Below, one piece after another: positions 26,798-35,568 of a DNA stretch of 64,000 nt. The stretch covers positions 48,023 to 112,022 of the forward strand of contig NZ_LCYG01000053.1 of the NCBI RefSeq assembly GCF_001017175.1, written 5' to 3'. The stretch is from Microvirga vignae. Lineage in GTDB: Bacteria > Pseudomonadota > Alphaproteobacteria > Rhizobiales > Beijerinckiaceae. The position numbers and the translations under genes were made by a program. The stretch's first letter is position 1; every line of letters begins with the position of its first letter. The notes beneath the pieces were generated by a model. That model made no database searches. It had not been told where the DNA came from and saw nothing but the letters and a program-made list of their open reading frames with translations.

Positions 26798-26958
26798 ACG
26801 TTCTAGGGGCCTTGCAAAGCCAAGCCTGTTGAAGCCCTCTGGCGCTAACCATGTCGCACCTTGAAGGCATCCTGCCTCGCTTGCTTGCTTCCCCGATTGG
26901 ACTATTCCCGTAGGGATTACCCTACGAAACGATTTGCTGCCTTTAAGGTTGAACCGAT

Positions 26959-28290
26959 ATGAAGACTGCCTCCAAGCCCATCCTCAGAGCCGATGCCTCG
27001 TCCTTCGGGCGCACGGAAGGCAGCGGCCCCAATCTCTCTTCCTTCACTCTCGACAACGGTCTCGATGTCGTGGTGATCCCCGATCATCGCGCTCCCGTCG
27101 TCACGCACATGGTGTGGTATCGCAACGGTTCGGCTGACGATCCGATCAGCCAATCGGGCATTGCGCACTTCCTCGAACACCTGATGTTCAAGGGTACCGA
27201 GAAACATCCGGCGGGCGAATTCTCGAAAGTGGTTTCCGGCCTCGGCGGTCAGGAGAATGCCTTCACCTCCTTCGACTACACGGCTTACTTCCAGCGCGTG
27301 GCGCGCGAGAACCTGAAGGTCATGATGGAGTTCGAGTCGGACCGCATGACCAATCTGCTGCTGGAAGAGTCGGTGATTGGTCCTGAGCGCGACGTCGTTC
27401 TCGAAGAGCGCCGCATGCGCGTGGAGACCGATCCTTCCGCTCAGCTTTCCGAGGCAATGGCCGCTGCGCTCTTCGTACATCATCCTTACGGCATTCCGAT
27501 CATCGGCTGGATGCACGAGATCGAGACGCTCAACCGTGAGCATGCGCTCGATTACTACAGGCGTTTCTACACGCCTGAGAACGGCATCCTGGTCGTCGCT
27601 GGCGATGTGACTGCCGACGAGGTGCGCCGCCTGGCAGACGACACCTATGGCCGCATTACGCCTCAAGGCAAGCGCCCAGTGCGTGTGCGTCCGCGCGAGC
27701 CTGAGCCTGTGGCTGCACGCCACATCACCGTTGCCGATCCGAAGGTCGAGCAGCCGACGATGCAGCGGCTCTATCTCGTGCCGTCCTGCCGCACGGCTAC
27801 GCACCGCGATTGCTATGCGCTCGAGCTTCTGGCCGAAGTGATCGGCGGCGGCCCGACGTCCTATCTCTATCGCAAGCTCGTCATGGAGCGGGGCATCGCG
27901 GTGAATGCCGGTGCTTGGTACATGTCCTCTGCGATGGAAGACACGCGCTTCTGCGTCTATGCGGTTCCGGCCGAGGGCGTTTCGCTTTCCGCGCTCGAAG
28001 AAGCGGTGGACCAAGTGCTCAAGACCATTCCCGCCGAGGCTCTCGATTCCGACGCCATCGAGCGCGCCAAGACGCGTCTCGTGGCCGAGACGATCTACTC
28101 CACCGACAGCCAGTCGTCACTTGCGCGCATCTATGGCTCCGCTCTCGCCATCGGTGAGACGATCGAGGACGTACGCCGCTGGCCGGTGGAAATCGAGACC
28201 GTGCTCAAGGAGGATCTCGCCTCCGCCGCCGAGCGCTATCTCGTCGCCCGCCGTTCCGTGACGGGTTATCTGCAAAAGTCGGCGTCTTGA
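26959..28290 (+). CDS. M16 zinc metallopeptidase, catalytic subunit
   Basis: A protein of 443 residues. The inverted zinc motif HxxEH is HFLEHLMFKGT (about residues 70-80), with the third ligand Glu expected about 75 residues later in the EERRMRVETDPSAQ region. The family (pitrilysin, MPP-beta, PqqL) forms clamshell dimers that degrade short peptides. No clear signal peptide is seen, so cytoplasmic or envelope location is open. It precedes a second M16 gene with 26 bases between; this paired arrangement matches MPP-beta/alpha-type heterodimers. Confidence 0.92.
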   Translation: MKTASKPILRADASSFGRTEGSGPNLSSFTLDNGLDVVVIPDHRAPVVTHMVWYRNGSADDPISQSGIAHFLEHLMFKGTEKHPAGEFSKVVSGLGGQENAFTSFDYTAYFQRVARENLKVMMEFESDRMTNLLLEESVIGPERDVVLEERRMRVETDPSAQLSEAMAAALFVHHPYGIPIIGWMHEIETLNREHALDYYRRFYTPENGILVVAGDVTADEVRRLADDTYGRITPQGKRPVRVRPREPEPVAARHITVADPKVEQPTMQRLYLVPSCRTATHRDCYALELLAEVIGGGPTSYLYRKLVMERGIAVNAGAWYMSSAMEDTRFCVYAVPAEGVSLSALEEAVDQVLKTIPAEALDSDAIERAKTRLVAETIYSTDSQSSLARIYGSALAIGETIEDVRRWPVEIETVLKEDLASAAERYLVARRSVTGYLQKSAS

Positions 28291-28316
28291 CCGCCTGCAC
28301 AAGATTTGAGGTAAAG

Positions 28317-29594
28317 ATGACGGCTTCCGTCGAAACCCTGTCTTCGTCCCCCACCAATGTGAAGGCGCTGACCTCCGCGGGCGGTGTCGAGGCATGGCAT
28401 GTTGAATCCGATGTGGTGCCGCTGATCGCGGTCTCCTTCATTTTTGAGGGCGGATCGGCGCACGATCCTGCCGAGAAACCCGGCGTCGCGCAGATGCTGG
28501 CGCGTCTGCTTGATGAAGGTGCGGGCGAGTACGATTCCGATGCCTTCCAGGAACGTCTGGCTGCGCGCGCTATCGAGCTCTCCTTCAACGCCGGCAACGA
28601 TGCCATCGGCGGCTCGCTGAAGACACTCGTGAAGCATGCGGATGAAGCCTTCGAGCTGCTGCGTCTCGCGCTCGTTGAACCGCGCTTCGATCAGGATGCC
28701 ATCGAGCGCGTGCGTGCGCAGACCATCGCGGGCCTGCGCTATCAGCAGAACGATCCAGGCGTCATGGCCACGCGCCGCTTCTTCGAGGAAGGCTTTGCAG
28801 GTCATCCTTACGGCCGCCCGACCTCCGGCACGCCGGAGAGCGTTGCCGCCATCACGCGCGACGATCTCGTTGCCATGCACCGTGCCATGATTGCGCGCGG
28901 TCGCGTGAAGATCGCCGTCGTCGGTGCCATTTCCTCCGACAATCTGTCGGTCCTGCTCGACAAGGTCTTCGGCTCGTTGCCCGAGACGAAGCCGCTCTCT
29001 GTGATCGAGGCTGCATCCCTGCAGAAGATCGGCTCGCGTATCGTTGTCGATCTCGAGGTCCCTCAATCCGTGATCCGCTTCGGCACGCCCGGCATCGCAT
29101 GGCGCGATCCCGGCTTCATTCCGGCCTATGTGCTCAACCACATTTTCGGCGGCGGCTCCTTCACGTCGCGCCTGTTCCAGGAAGTGCGTGAGAAGCGCGG
29201 TCTTGCCTACAGCGTCGGCACCTCTCTCGTGAGCTACCGCGCGGCCGCCATGACCTGGGGCTACACCGCCACCAAGAACGAGCGCGTGGTCGAAGCCTTG
29301 GACGTGATCGCCGGCGAGATGGCGCGCCTTAAGGAAGATGGCCCTTCTGACCAAGAGCTGCAGAAGGCGAAGGATTACCTCATCGGCTCCTATGCGCTGG
29401 GCTTCGACACCTCGACGAAGATTGCCCATACTCTGGTGCAGATCGCTTTCGAAGGCCTCGGCATCGATTATATCGGCCGTCGCAATGCGCTGGTCACCGC
29501 CGTGACACAGGCCGATATCCGAAAGGCCGCGGAACGTATCTTTGGCGGTGGCAAGATGCTGACCGTCATCGCAGGGCGGCCGACGGGGCTGTGA
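28317..29594 (+). CDS. M16 peptidase homologue without zinc motif (non-catalytic subunit)
   Basis: A protein of 425 residues from an ATG preceded by TGAGGT. It has both M16 halves, but the position of HxxEH reads GVAQMLARLLDEGAG, so zinc cannot be bound there. The second domain has FGGGSFTSRLFQEVREKRGLAYSVG, the typical R/Y pair that shapes the active site of the partner. It is therefore the likely MPP-alpha-like partner of the upstream peptidase. A strong terminator follows 23 bases later. Confidence 0.88.
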   Translation: MTASVETLSSSPTNVKALTSAGGVEAWHVESDVVPLIAVSFIFEGGSAHDPAEKPGVAQMLARLLDEGAGEYDSDAFQERLAARAIELSFNAGNDAIGGSLKTLVKHADEAFELLRLALVEPRFDQDAIERVRAQTIAGLRYQQNDPGVMATRRFFEEGFAGHPYGRPTSGTPESVAAITRDDLVAMHRAMIARGRVKIAVVGAISSDNLSVLLDKVFGSLPETKPLSVIEAASLQKIGSRIVVDLEVPQSVIRFGTPGIAWRDPGFIPAYVLNHIFGGGSFTSRLFQEVREKRGLAYSVGTSLVSYRAAAMTWGYTATKNERVVEALDVIAGEMARLKEDGPSDQELQKAKDYLIGSYALGFDTSTKIAHTLVQIAFEGLGIDYIGRRNALVTAVTQADIRKAAERIFGGGKMLTVIAGRPTGL

Positions 29595-29616
29595 TAAAGG
29601 GCCAGTTTCGAACGAT

Positions 29617-29641
29617 TGGGGAGCCTGCGGGCTCCTTTTTC
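29617..29641 (+). terminator. Rho-independent terminator after the M16 pair
   Basis: GGAGCC and GGCTCC form the stem over a TGCG loop, followed by TTTTT. It lies 23 bases beyond the second M16 stop codon. Confidence 0.85.
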
Positions 29642-29685
29642 GTATGGACGCTGAAAGGAGCAGGGTGCGTCCTTCACCGTCCCCT

Positions 29686-29780
29686 GGAGCATCGATCCCC
29701 TTTCATGAGCGCATCGTTCGGTGCGACCCGAAGGGCCGCGCCAGCGAATAACCGGGTCCACTTTTCCGCACGACGCGCTA
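29686..29780. repeat. Composite palindromic repeat, family A copy (partial)
   Basis: GGAGCATCGATCCCC, then GAGCGCATCGTTCGGTGCG, then CGGGTCCACTTTTCCGCACG and the terminal CGCGCTAG match the second half of the family A unit. The first hairpin is truncated. It lies between the M16 pair and pgi. Confidence 0.75.
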
Positions 29781-29841
29781 GCCGCCGTCCCATCTCTGCC
29801 CTAAAGTTTCGCTTCCCTAGTGAACGAGTCGGAGTATCGGC

Positions 29842-31158
29842 ATGGCCCTGCAGCAATCGATTGATCTCGCTCTGGAAACCGGTATCGGGGAGGGCGGTCT
29901 TTCGCAGGCGGCGTTCGAAGCGGCCCTTAAGGCTGTGGGCCAGGCCATGGAGCGGCTTTCCGATGATGATGCGTCAGGTCGCCTGCCGCTGCTGCACATG
30001 CCGCGCACGACCGACGATCTCGCCGCCGTGCGCGAGGCGGCCTCCTGGCTGCGCCGGGATGCGACGGACGTGGTGTTCCTCGGCACCGGCGGCTCGAGCT
30101 TGGGCGGGCAGACCCTGGCCCAATTGAAGGATTATGCCGTGCCGGGCGCGGGCCGCTTCACCGAGAGCCCCCGGGTCCACTTCCTCGACAATCTCGACCC
30201 GATCACCTTCGATCATGTGCTGCACAAGCTGCCGCTCTCGTCCACGCGCTTCGTGTCGATCTCGAAGTCCGGCGGCACGGGCGAGACCCTGATGCAGACG
30301 ATTGCGGTGCTCTCCGCCCTCGACAAGGCTGGCCTGAAGGCCCTGCCGAAGGACATGTTCCTCGGCCTTTCCGAACCGCGCAAGGACGGAGGCAGGAACG
30401 CCCTGCGCGATCTCCTGGAGCCCGAGGGCGTGCGCTTCCTGGAACACCATACGGGCATCGGCGGGCGCTATTCCGTGCTCACCAATGTGGGCCTTCTGCC
30501 CGCAGCCGTGCTCGGCCTCGACATTGCCGCCATCCGCCAGGGCGCGGCGGAAGCCTATGAGCCCTTCCGCAGCGGCAGTGCCGCCAAGGACGCTCCTGCG
30601 GCTATCGGCGCCGCACTCAATGTAGCGGCGGCCAGAGACGGTAAGGGCATTGCCGTCACCATGGCCTATGCGGATCGTCTCGAACGCTTCACGCGCTGGT
30701 GGGTACAGCTCTGGGCCGAGAGCATCGGCAAGGACGGCAACGGCACGCAGCCGGTGGCGGCCATCGGCCCGGTCGACCAGCACAGCCAGCTCCAGCTCTA
30801 CCTCGCAGGCCCCAACGACAAGCTCTTCACCGTCATGACCACGGGCGTGGCAGGGCAGGGGCCGCTTATGGACGAGAAGCTCGCCAAGCGTGCGGGCGAG
30901 CCGGGCTTCGGCGGCAAGCGCATCGGCGACCTGGTGGCGGCCCAGGGCCGGGCAACGGCCGATACCCTGGCCAGGAACAGCCGTCCGACCCGGCGCATCC
31001 ACATCGAGAAGCTCGACGAACGCGCTGTGGGGGAACTGCTCATGCATTTCATGCTGGAGACGGTCCTCACCGGCTATGCGCTGAGCGTCGATCCGTTCGA
31101 TCAGCCCGCCGTGGAAGAGGGCAAGATCCTCGCCAAGCAGTACCTGGCGCAGGGGTAA
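29842..31158 (+). CDS. pgi: Glucose-6-phosphate isomerase, short alphaproteobacterial type
   Basis: A protein of 438 residues, shorter than the about 550 of E. coli. VVFLGTGGSSLGGQTLAQLK binds the sugar phosphate. FVSISKSGGTGETLMQT and GGRYSVLTNVGLLPAA carry the other conserved loops, and the C-terminal NGTQPVAAIGPVDQHSQLQ includes the catalytic His. It interconverts glucose-6-phosphate and fructose-6-phosphate. It follows a family A repeat and has no other gene in its transcription unit; the mutL gene is 210 bases downstream. Confidence 0.94.
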   Translation: MALQQSIDLALETGIGEGGLSQAAFEAALKAVGQAMERLSDDDASGRLPLLHMPRTTDDLAAVREAASWLRRDATDVVFLGTGGSSLGGQTLAQLKDYAVPGAGRFTESPRVHFLDNLDPITFDHVLHKLPLSSTRFVSISKSGGTGETLMQTIAVLSALDKAGLKALPKDMFLGLSEPRKDGGRNALRDLLEPEGVRFLEHHTGIGGRYSVLTNVGLLPAAVLGLDIAAIRQGAAEAYEPFRSGSAAKDAPAAIGAALNVAAARDGKGIAVTMAYADRLERFTRWWVQLWAESIGKDGNGTQPVAAIGPVDQHSQLQLYLAGPNDKLFTVMTTGVAGQGPLMDEKLAKRAGEPGFGGKRIGDLVAAQGRATADTLARNSRPTRRIHIEKLDERAVGELLMHFMLETVLTGYALSVDPFDQPAVEEGKILAKQYLAQG

Positions 31159-31169
31159 TCTTATCATGC

Positions 31170-31256
31170 CGTCATCCCTGGCCCCGGACTTGATCCGGGG
31201 ATCAGTCCCGGGGATCCACGTCTTTGGTTTTCTGCCGCTCTAAGACGTGGCTGACC
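31170..31256. repeat. Intergenic palindromic repeat, family B copy 5
   Basis: CGTCATCCCTGGCCCCGGAC, then GATCCGGGGATC and CCCGGGGATCCACGTCTTTG, ending with mirrored AAGACGTGGCTGACC. It fills the gap between pgi and mutL. Confidence 0.75.
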
Positions 31257-31368
31257 ATTCGAAGTTCGGTTGTCGCGAATGGGCAGGGGAATAACGTCGC
31301 GGCTGCTGGTATCCGCGGCGCCCAATCCCTATCTTCTCTCTTCCGAAGCCCTTGTGCAGAAGCGCCTC

Positions 31369-33219
31369 ATGCTCGTCCGCCGCCTCGATCCCATTCTCGT
31401 CGACCGCATCGCCGCGGGCGAGGTTGTCGAGCGTCCGGCGGCGGCCGTGAAGGAGCTTGTCGAGAACGCCGTCGACGCGGGCGCGAACTCCATTGAGATC
31501 ACCGTGGAAGCGGGCGGTCGCCGCCTGATCCGCATCGTCGACGACGGGCAGGGCATGACGCCGGAGGATCTCGAACTCGCGGTCGAGCGCCACGCCACCT
31601 CCAAGCTGCCGGATGGCGATCTCTTCTCCATCAACACGCTGGGTTTCCGTGGCGAGGCTCTGCCCTCCATTGGCGCCGTGGCGCGCCTTTCCATCATCAC
31701 CCGCACGGCGGATGCTGAAAGCGGCTCCATGATCGTGGTGGAGGCCGGCGTGAAGCATCCCGTGCGGCCGGCCTCCGCGCCCAAGGGAACACGCGTCGAG
31801 GTGACGGATCTGTTCGCGGCTACACCCGCGCGCCTGAAGTTCCTGAAGAGCGACCGCTCAGAGGCTCAGGCCGTGGCGGAGATCGTGAAGCGTCTTGCCA
31901 TCGCGCATCCGACTGTACGTTTCACGTTATCGGGCGAGCACATCACGTCCTTCACCTATCCGCCTGAGGAGCCCGGCGAGCATGGCTTTCTGCGCCGTCT
32001 ATCACGCGTGCTTGGCTCCGACTTCAACGAGAATGCGATGTCGATCGGCGTCGAGCGCGAAGGCGTTCGGCTCACGGGCTTCGCGAGCCTGCCGACCTAT
32101 CATCGAGGCACATCCACCTCGATCCATTTCGTGGTGAACGGACGCCCCGTGCGCGACAAGCTTCTGCTTGGCGCAGTGCGTGGTGCTTACGCCGATGTGA
32201 TGGCCTCAGACCGGCATCCGGTGCTCGCCATGATGATCGAACTCGATCCGCACGCAGTGGACGTGAACGTGCATCCGGCGAAAACCGAAGTGCGCTTCCG
32301 CGATCCTGCTTTCATGCGCGGCTTCGTGGTGGCGGCGATCAAGGAAGCGATCAATCGCTTCGGCACGCGCGCCTCTTCGACCGTAGGCACGCGCACACTG
32401 GAAAGCTTGCGCCCTCAAGGTGCGCTGCCTTCACGGCCCGCTTACGCGCATCGTCCGTCCCTTATCCGTCCGTCGAGCGGCTTCGCCAATTGGCAGGCCC
32501 CGCTTGACCCCGCTCCGCAGGCTTACGCACCTGCGCCCGGTTTGGCGGAGGCGCAGGCCACCTTGCTGGATCTCGCTGTGCCGTCTGCCGATAGTCGCGC
32601 GACGCTTGCCGAAATCGAACCTGAAATGGAAGCGGCGCCGCTGGGGGCCGCACGCGCGCAGCTGCACGGCACCTACATCGTTGCGCAGACGCAGGACGGC
32701 ATCGTCATTGTCGATCAGCACGCAGCCCATGAGCGTCTCGTCTATGAGCGGCTGAAGCGCGAGCGCGCCTCATCCGGTATCGCGCGCCAGTTGCTGCTCA
32801 TTCCCGAGGTGGTCGATCTCGATCCGGTGGATGCCGATCGCGTGCTCGCGGAAGCCTCGATGTTGGAGAGCCTTGGTCTCGTGGTCGAATCCTTCGGTCA
32901 TGGCGCGCTGCTCGTGCGCGAAGTGCCGTCTGCTCTGGCAGGTGGGCGCATCAAAGCGCTGGTGCAGGACGTGGCCGATGCACTGGCCGAGTGGGGGCAG
33001 GGAGCCGCCAATCCGCTGGAAGAGCGGCTCGACGCCGTTCTCTCGCGCATGTCCTGTCACGGCTCTATCCGCGCCGGTCGCCGCATGCGGCCGGAGGAGA
33101 TGAATGCGCTGCTGCGCGAGATGGAGGCGACGCCTCTCTCCGGCCAGTGCAATCACGGGCGGCCCACTTACGTGGAGCTGAAGCTCAGCGATATCGAGCG
33201 CTTGTTCGGGCGTCGGTGA
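31369..33219 (+). CDS. mutL: DNA mismatch repair protein MutL with endonuclease motif
   Basis: A protein of 616 residues. The GHKL ATPase domain shows VDRIAAGEVVERPAAAVKEL, then IVDDGQGM, RHATSKL and TLGFRGEALPSIG. The C-terminal domain carries DQHAAHERLVYERL, an exact match to the DQHA(X)2E(X)4E endonuclease motif, plus the accompanying SCHGSIRAGRRM and QCNHGRPT. It should therefore nick DNA, as expected in a lineage without MutH. Start chosen at MLVRRLDPILVDR; an in-frame upstream start is separated by a non-conserved 33-residue leader. Confidence 0.95.
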   Translation: MLVRRLDPILVDRIAAGEVVERPAAAVKELVENAVDAGANSIEITVEAGGRRLIRIVDDGQGMTPEDLELAVERHATSKLPDGDLFSINTLGFRGEALPSIGAVARLSIITRTADAESGSMIVVEAGVKHPVRPASAPKGTRVEVTDLFAATPARLKFLKSDRSEAQAVAEIVKRLAIAHPTVRFTLSGEHITSFTYPPEEPGEHGFLRRLSRVLGSDFNENAMSIGVEREGVRLTGFASLPTYHRGTSTSIHFVVNGRPVRDKLLLGAVRGAYADVMASDRHPVLAMMIELDPHAVDVNVHPAKTEVRFRDPAFMRGFVVAAIKEAINRFGTRASSTVGTRTLESLRPQGALPSRPAYAHRPSLIRPSSGFANWQAPLDPAPQAYAPAPGLAEAQATLLDLAVPSADSRATLAEIEPEMEAAPLGAARAQLHGTYIVAQTQDGIVIVDQHAAHERLVYERLKRERASSGIARQLLLIPEVVDLDPVDADRVLAEASMLESLGLVVESFGHGALLVREVPSALAGGRIKALVQDVADALAEWGQGAANPLEERLDAVLSRMSCHGSIRAGRRMRPEEMNALLREMEATPLSGQCNHGRPTYVELKLSDIERLFGRR

Positions 33220-33243
33220 GAGATCTGGAACGAACCGCTGTCG

Positions 33244-33363
33244 CTAGAGCATCGGACCCAAGAGTGAATTTGCACTTTTGGGATCCAATTCGATGCTTTT
33301 TTCTTTATTGAGCGCATCGTTCGCGCGGAAAACCGGGTCCACTTTTCCGCACGATGCGCTAGA
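33244..33363. repeat. Composite palindromic repeat, family A copy (complete)
   Basis: CTAGAGCATCGGACCCAAG and GGATCCAATTCGATGC form the first hairpin. TGAGCGCATCGTTCGCGCGG with CGGGTCCACTTTTCCGCACG and ATGCGCTAG form the second. This is a good example of the two-hairpin unit bounded by CTAG. It occupies the start of the 566-base gap after mutL. Confidence 0.85.
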
Positions 33364-33457
33364 CCAGGATCTGGCAGGCAAAGGTGCCTACGAGGCCCAT
33401 TCCCATCAAAAAGATGAGAAACCACTTGGGGCAGGAGGTTGGTTCTTCGCGTTGCAT
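33359..33457 (-). CDS. Possible small membrane protein
   Basis: A 32-residue open frame MQREEPTSCPKW... whose last 20 residues (WFLIFLMGMGLVGTFACQIL) form a clean membrane helix. Longer in-frame starts exist (for example at MGCTDALELILATI, 54 residues), but the ribosome sites are poorly spaced in all cases. Its stop codon lies in the end of the family A repeat. It resembles other one-helix bacterial small proteins in composition but has no recognised family. The 320 bases upstream contain no other gene I can support. Confidence 0.35.
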   Translation of the reverse strand: MQREEPTSCPKWFLIFLMGMGLVGTFACQILV

Positions 33458-33785
33458 CCTCTGTCGCTCACTCTTTCTCACAATCGTAGCGAGGATGAGC
33501 TCCAGTGCATCCGTGCAGCCCATCTCCTGTTCGCCCCCACTGGCGGGACCTAGACGATCCAGATGACGCTGCGATGACAATTCGTGATTGGGCGCCCTGA
33601 CCGAGAGATGTTGTCCCACGGCCAGGGCGTATGCTGCATGTGAGAAACCACGGCAGCAATTCGATGGTATTGTACGGACCTGCAGCGTCAACGAGGCTGT
33701 GATCTCATGATGCCTCGTTGGTGTTCATTCCGTGGGTAAAGAGTAGGCGCTCTGTCGATCTGCTGCGCAAGAGGCGGCGGATCCA

Positions 33786-34184
33786 TCATTTCCTGACATT
33801 CGAAGGTGCTCGTGTGCGGGTGGGTCTATCACGCTCTACCTCGACCAACACTCTCACGGACTCGTCTCCCGAAAAGCTGCGGTGCACCAGGGATGACGTG
33901 TTTTCCGGTTGCTTTGTGGAGGGAGAGAAGGACACGCCGGCACAGTCGCCATGCCGCCAGCACAGATGGACGTGATGAACCTGGAGCTCATGAGCTGCGA
34001 TGAAGAGATCGAAGTCCTCAGGCAAGAGAATGTCCCGCCTGAGTGATATCCTCGCGCCATCGGTCGAGATGTCCTCGACCGTACATGAGATCATTGCATC
34101 CGGACCCAGAACGATCTTTGCAAGATGCCGGGCGCAAAAACGTCTGGCGTGTCTGCGGTCATCAATATGGCCGCGAGAGCCCAT
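33786..34184 (-). CDS. PilZ-domain protein, probable c-di-GMP receptor
   Basis: A protein of 132 residues with a PilZ fold at about 8-90. The c-di-GMP-binding arginines are in DRRHARRFCARHL and the second motif is VEDISTDGARISL (D-x-S-x2-G), followed by LPEDFDLFI and VHLCWRHGDCAGVSF. The last 40 residues are an uncharacterised tail. It is a single-domain protein, so it would act by binding another protein. No partner gene is adjacent, but the window also encodes a GGDEF enzyme and an EAL protein. Confidence 0.8.
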   Translation of the reverse strand: MGSRGHIDDRRHARRFCARHLAKIVLGPDAMISCTVEDISTDGARISLRRDILLPEDFDLFIAAHELQVHHVHLCWRHGDCAGVSFSPSTKQPENTSSLVHRSFSGDESVRVLVEVERDRPTRTRAPSNVRK

Positions 34185-34310
34185 GATCTCGATCCACTCG
34201 TTGCGACAATGCCGTGCTTCGAGTTAATCCGATCTCCGTTGGTCTCTCAAACTATCTGGCTAGGTACTCAGAAATAGCCTCGTTGGCGTCTATGGAATTC
34301 AGTGCTGGCG

Positions 34311-34339
34311 CATTATGCGGAACCGGAGGTCCGCGTGAG
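34311..34339. repeat. Fragment of family A repeat
   Basis: TTATGCGGAACCGGAGGTCC followed by GCGTGAG matches the spacer seen inside the first family A cluster (GTGCGGAACCGGAGGTCCGC at 18391). The remaining unit is absent, suggesting decay. It sits at the end of the reductase gene. Confidence 0.5.
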
Positions 34340-34340
34340 A

Positions 34341-35390
34341 TCATTTCCCGCGTGAGGGCCCTTCGCGCTCGGCCGATGAAGCCCAGAGATTGAGGCCGCC
34401 TTCCATGGCATAGCGATCGATCTCCGCCAGCTCCTCCGGCGCAAAGGACAGATTCTTCAGCGCCCCCACGCAGTCGACCACCTGCTCAGGGCGGCTCGCA
34501 CCGATGAGGGCCGAAGTCACGCGTCCGCCGCGCAGCACCCAGGCGAGCGCCATTTGTGCGAGCGTCTGCCCGCGCCTTTGCGCGATGTCGTTGAGGCTGC
34601 GGATGCGAGCGATGTTGTCTTCGGTGAGAAAGCTTGTCCGCAGCGATTTGCCTGCGGCGGCGCGGCTGCTCTCAGGGATGCCGTTGAGATACTTCGTCGA
34701 CAGCATGCCCTGCGCCAGCGGCGAGAACACGATGGAGCCCATGCCGAGATCATCGAGCGTGTCGAGCAACCCATCTTCCTCGATCCAGCGATTGAGCATG
34801 GAATAGCTCGGCTGGTGGATGATGCAGGGCGTCTTGAGCTCGCGCAAAATCGCAAGTGCCTCGCGGGTGCGCTTCCTGTTGTAGGAGGAGAGGCCCGCAT
34901 AGAGCGCTTTGCCCTGACGCACGGCGGAATCCAGCGCCATCATGGTTTCTTCCAGCGGCGTCTCGGGATCGAAACGGTGCGAGTAGAAGATATCGACATA
35001 GTCGATCCCCATGCGCTTGAGGCTCTGGTCGAGGCTGGAGAGCAGATATTTGCGGCTGCCCCATTCGCCGTAAGGTCCTGGCCACATGCGATAGCCCGCC
35101 TTGGTGGAGATCACGAGTTCGTCGCGCAAGCCATGAAATTCGCTGCGCAGGATCTCGCCGAAAAGCGTCTCCGCCGAGCCGGGCGGCGGGCCGTAATTGT
35201 TGGCGAGGTCGAAATGCGTGATGCCCAGATCAAAGGCCGTGCGGCAGATCTCTCGCGCGGTCGCCGCTGACTTGTCCTCACCGAAATTGTGCCAAAGCCC
35301 CAGCGAGACCGCCGGCAGCTTCAAGCCACTCCGCCCGCAGCGATTGTAGATCATCTCGTCATAGCGAGTGGCGGCGGGCTGATAGGCCAT
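34341..35390 (-). CDS. yghZ: L-glyceraldehyde-3-phosphate reductase-like aldo/keto reductase (YghZ type)
   Basis: A protein of 349 residues, matching the length of E. coli YghZ. Start chosen at MAYQPAATRYDEM, with GGAGGAAGCC upstream. The family N terminus MIYNRCGRSGLKLPAVSLGLWHNFG is characteristic. The tetrad Asp and Tyr are in THFDLANNYGPPPGSAE, Lys in VISTKAGY and His in FYSHRFD. These enzymes reduce L-glyceraldehyde-3-phosphate and methylglyoxal, a detoxification role. It is divergent from the glucose dehydrogenase gene, with 178 bases between starts. Confidence 0.9.
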   Translation of the reverse strand: MAYQPAATRYDEMIYNRCGRSGLKLPAVSLGLWHNFGEDKSAATAREICRTAFDLGITHFDLANNYGPPPGSAETLFGEILRSEFHGLRDELVISTKAGYRMWPGPYGEWGSRKYLLSSLDQSLKRMGIDYVDIFYSHRFDPETPLEETMMALDSAVRQGKALYAGLSSYNRKRTREALAILRELKTPCIIHQPSYSMLNRWIEEDGLLDTLDDLGMGSIVFSPLAQGMLSTKYLNGIPESSRAAAGKSLRTSFLTEDNIARIRSLNDIAQRRGQTLAQMALAWVLRGGRVTSALIGASRPEQVVDCVGALKNLSFAPEELAEIDRYAMEGGLNLWASSAEREGPSRGK

Positions 35391-35568
35391 GGCTTCCTCC
35401 AGGAATTCTTCGCGCGGCAGGCTGGCACAGAGAGCATAGCTGTGTCGAGAGCTGCTGGAATCCAGGTCCACAGCGAGCAGCGCTTTCGCAGAGCCTCTTC
35501 TGCTGCGGTGAACAATTCCTATGAGCCGGCGTTACCGGGTTGCCCGATAAGCTTGTCGGAGGACCCTC

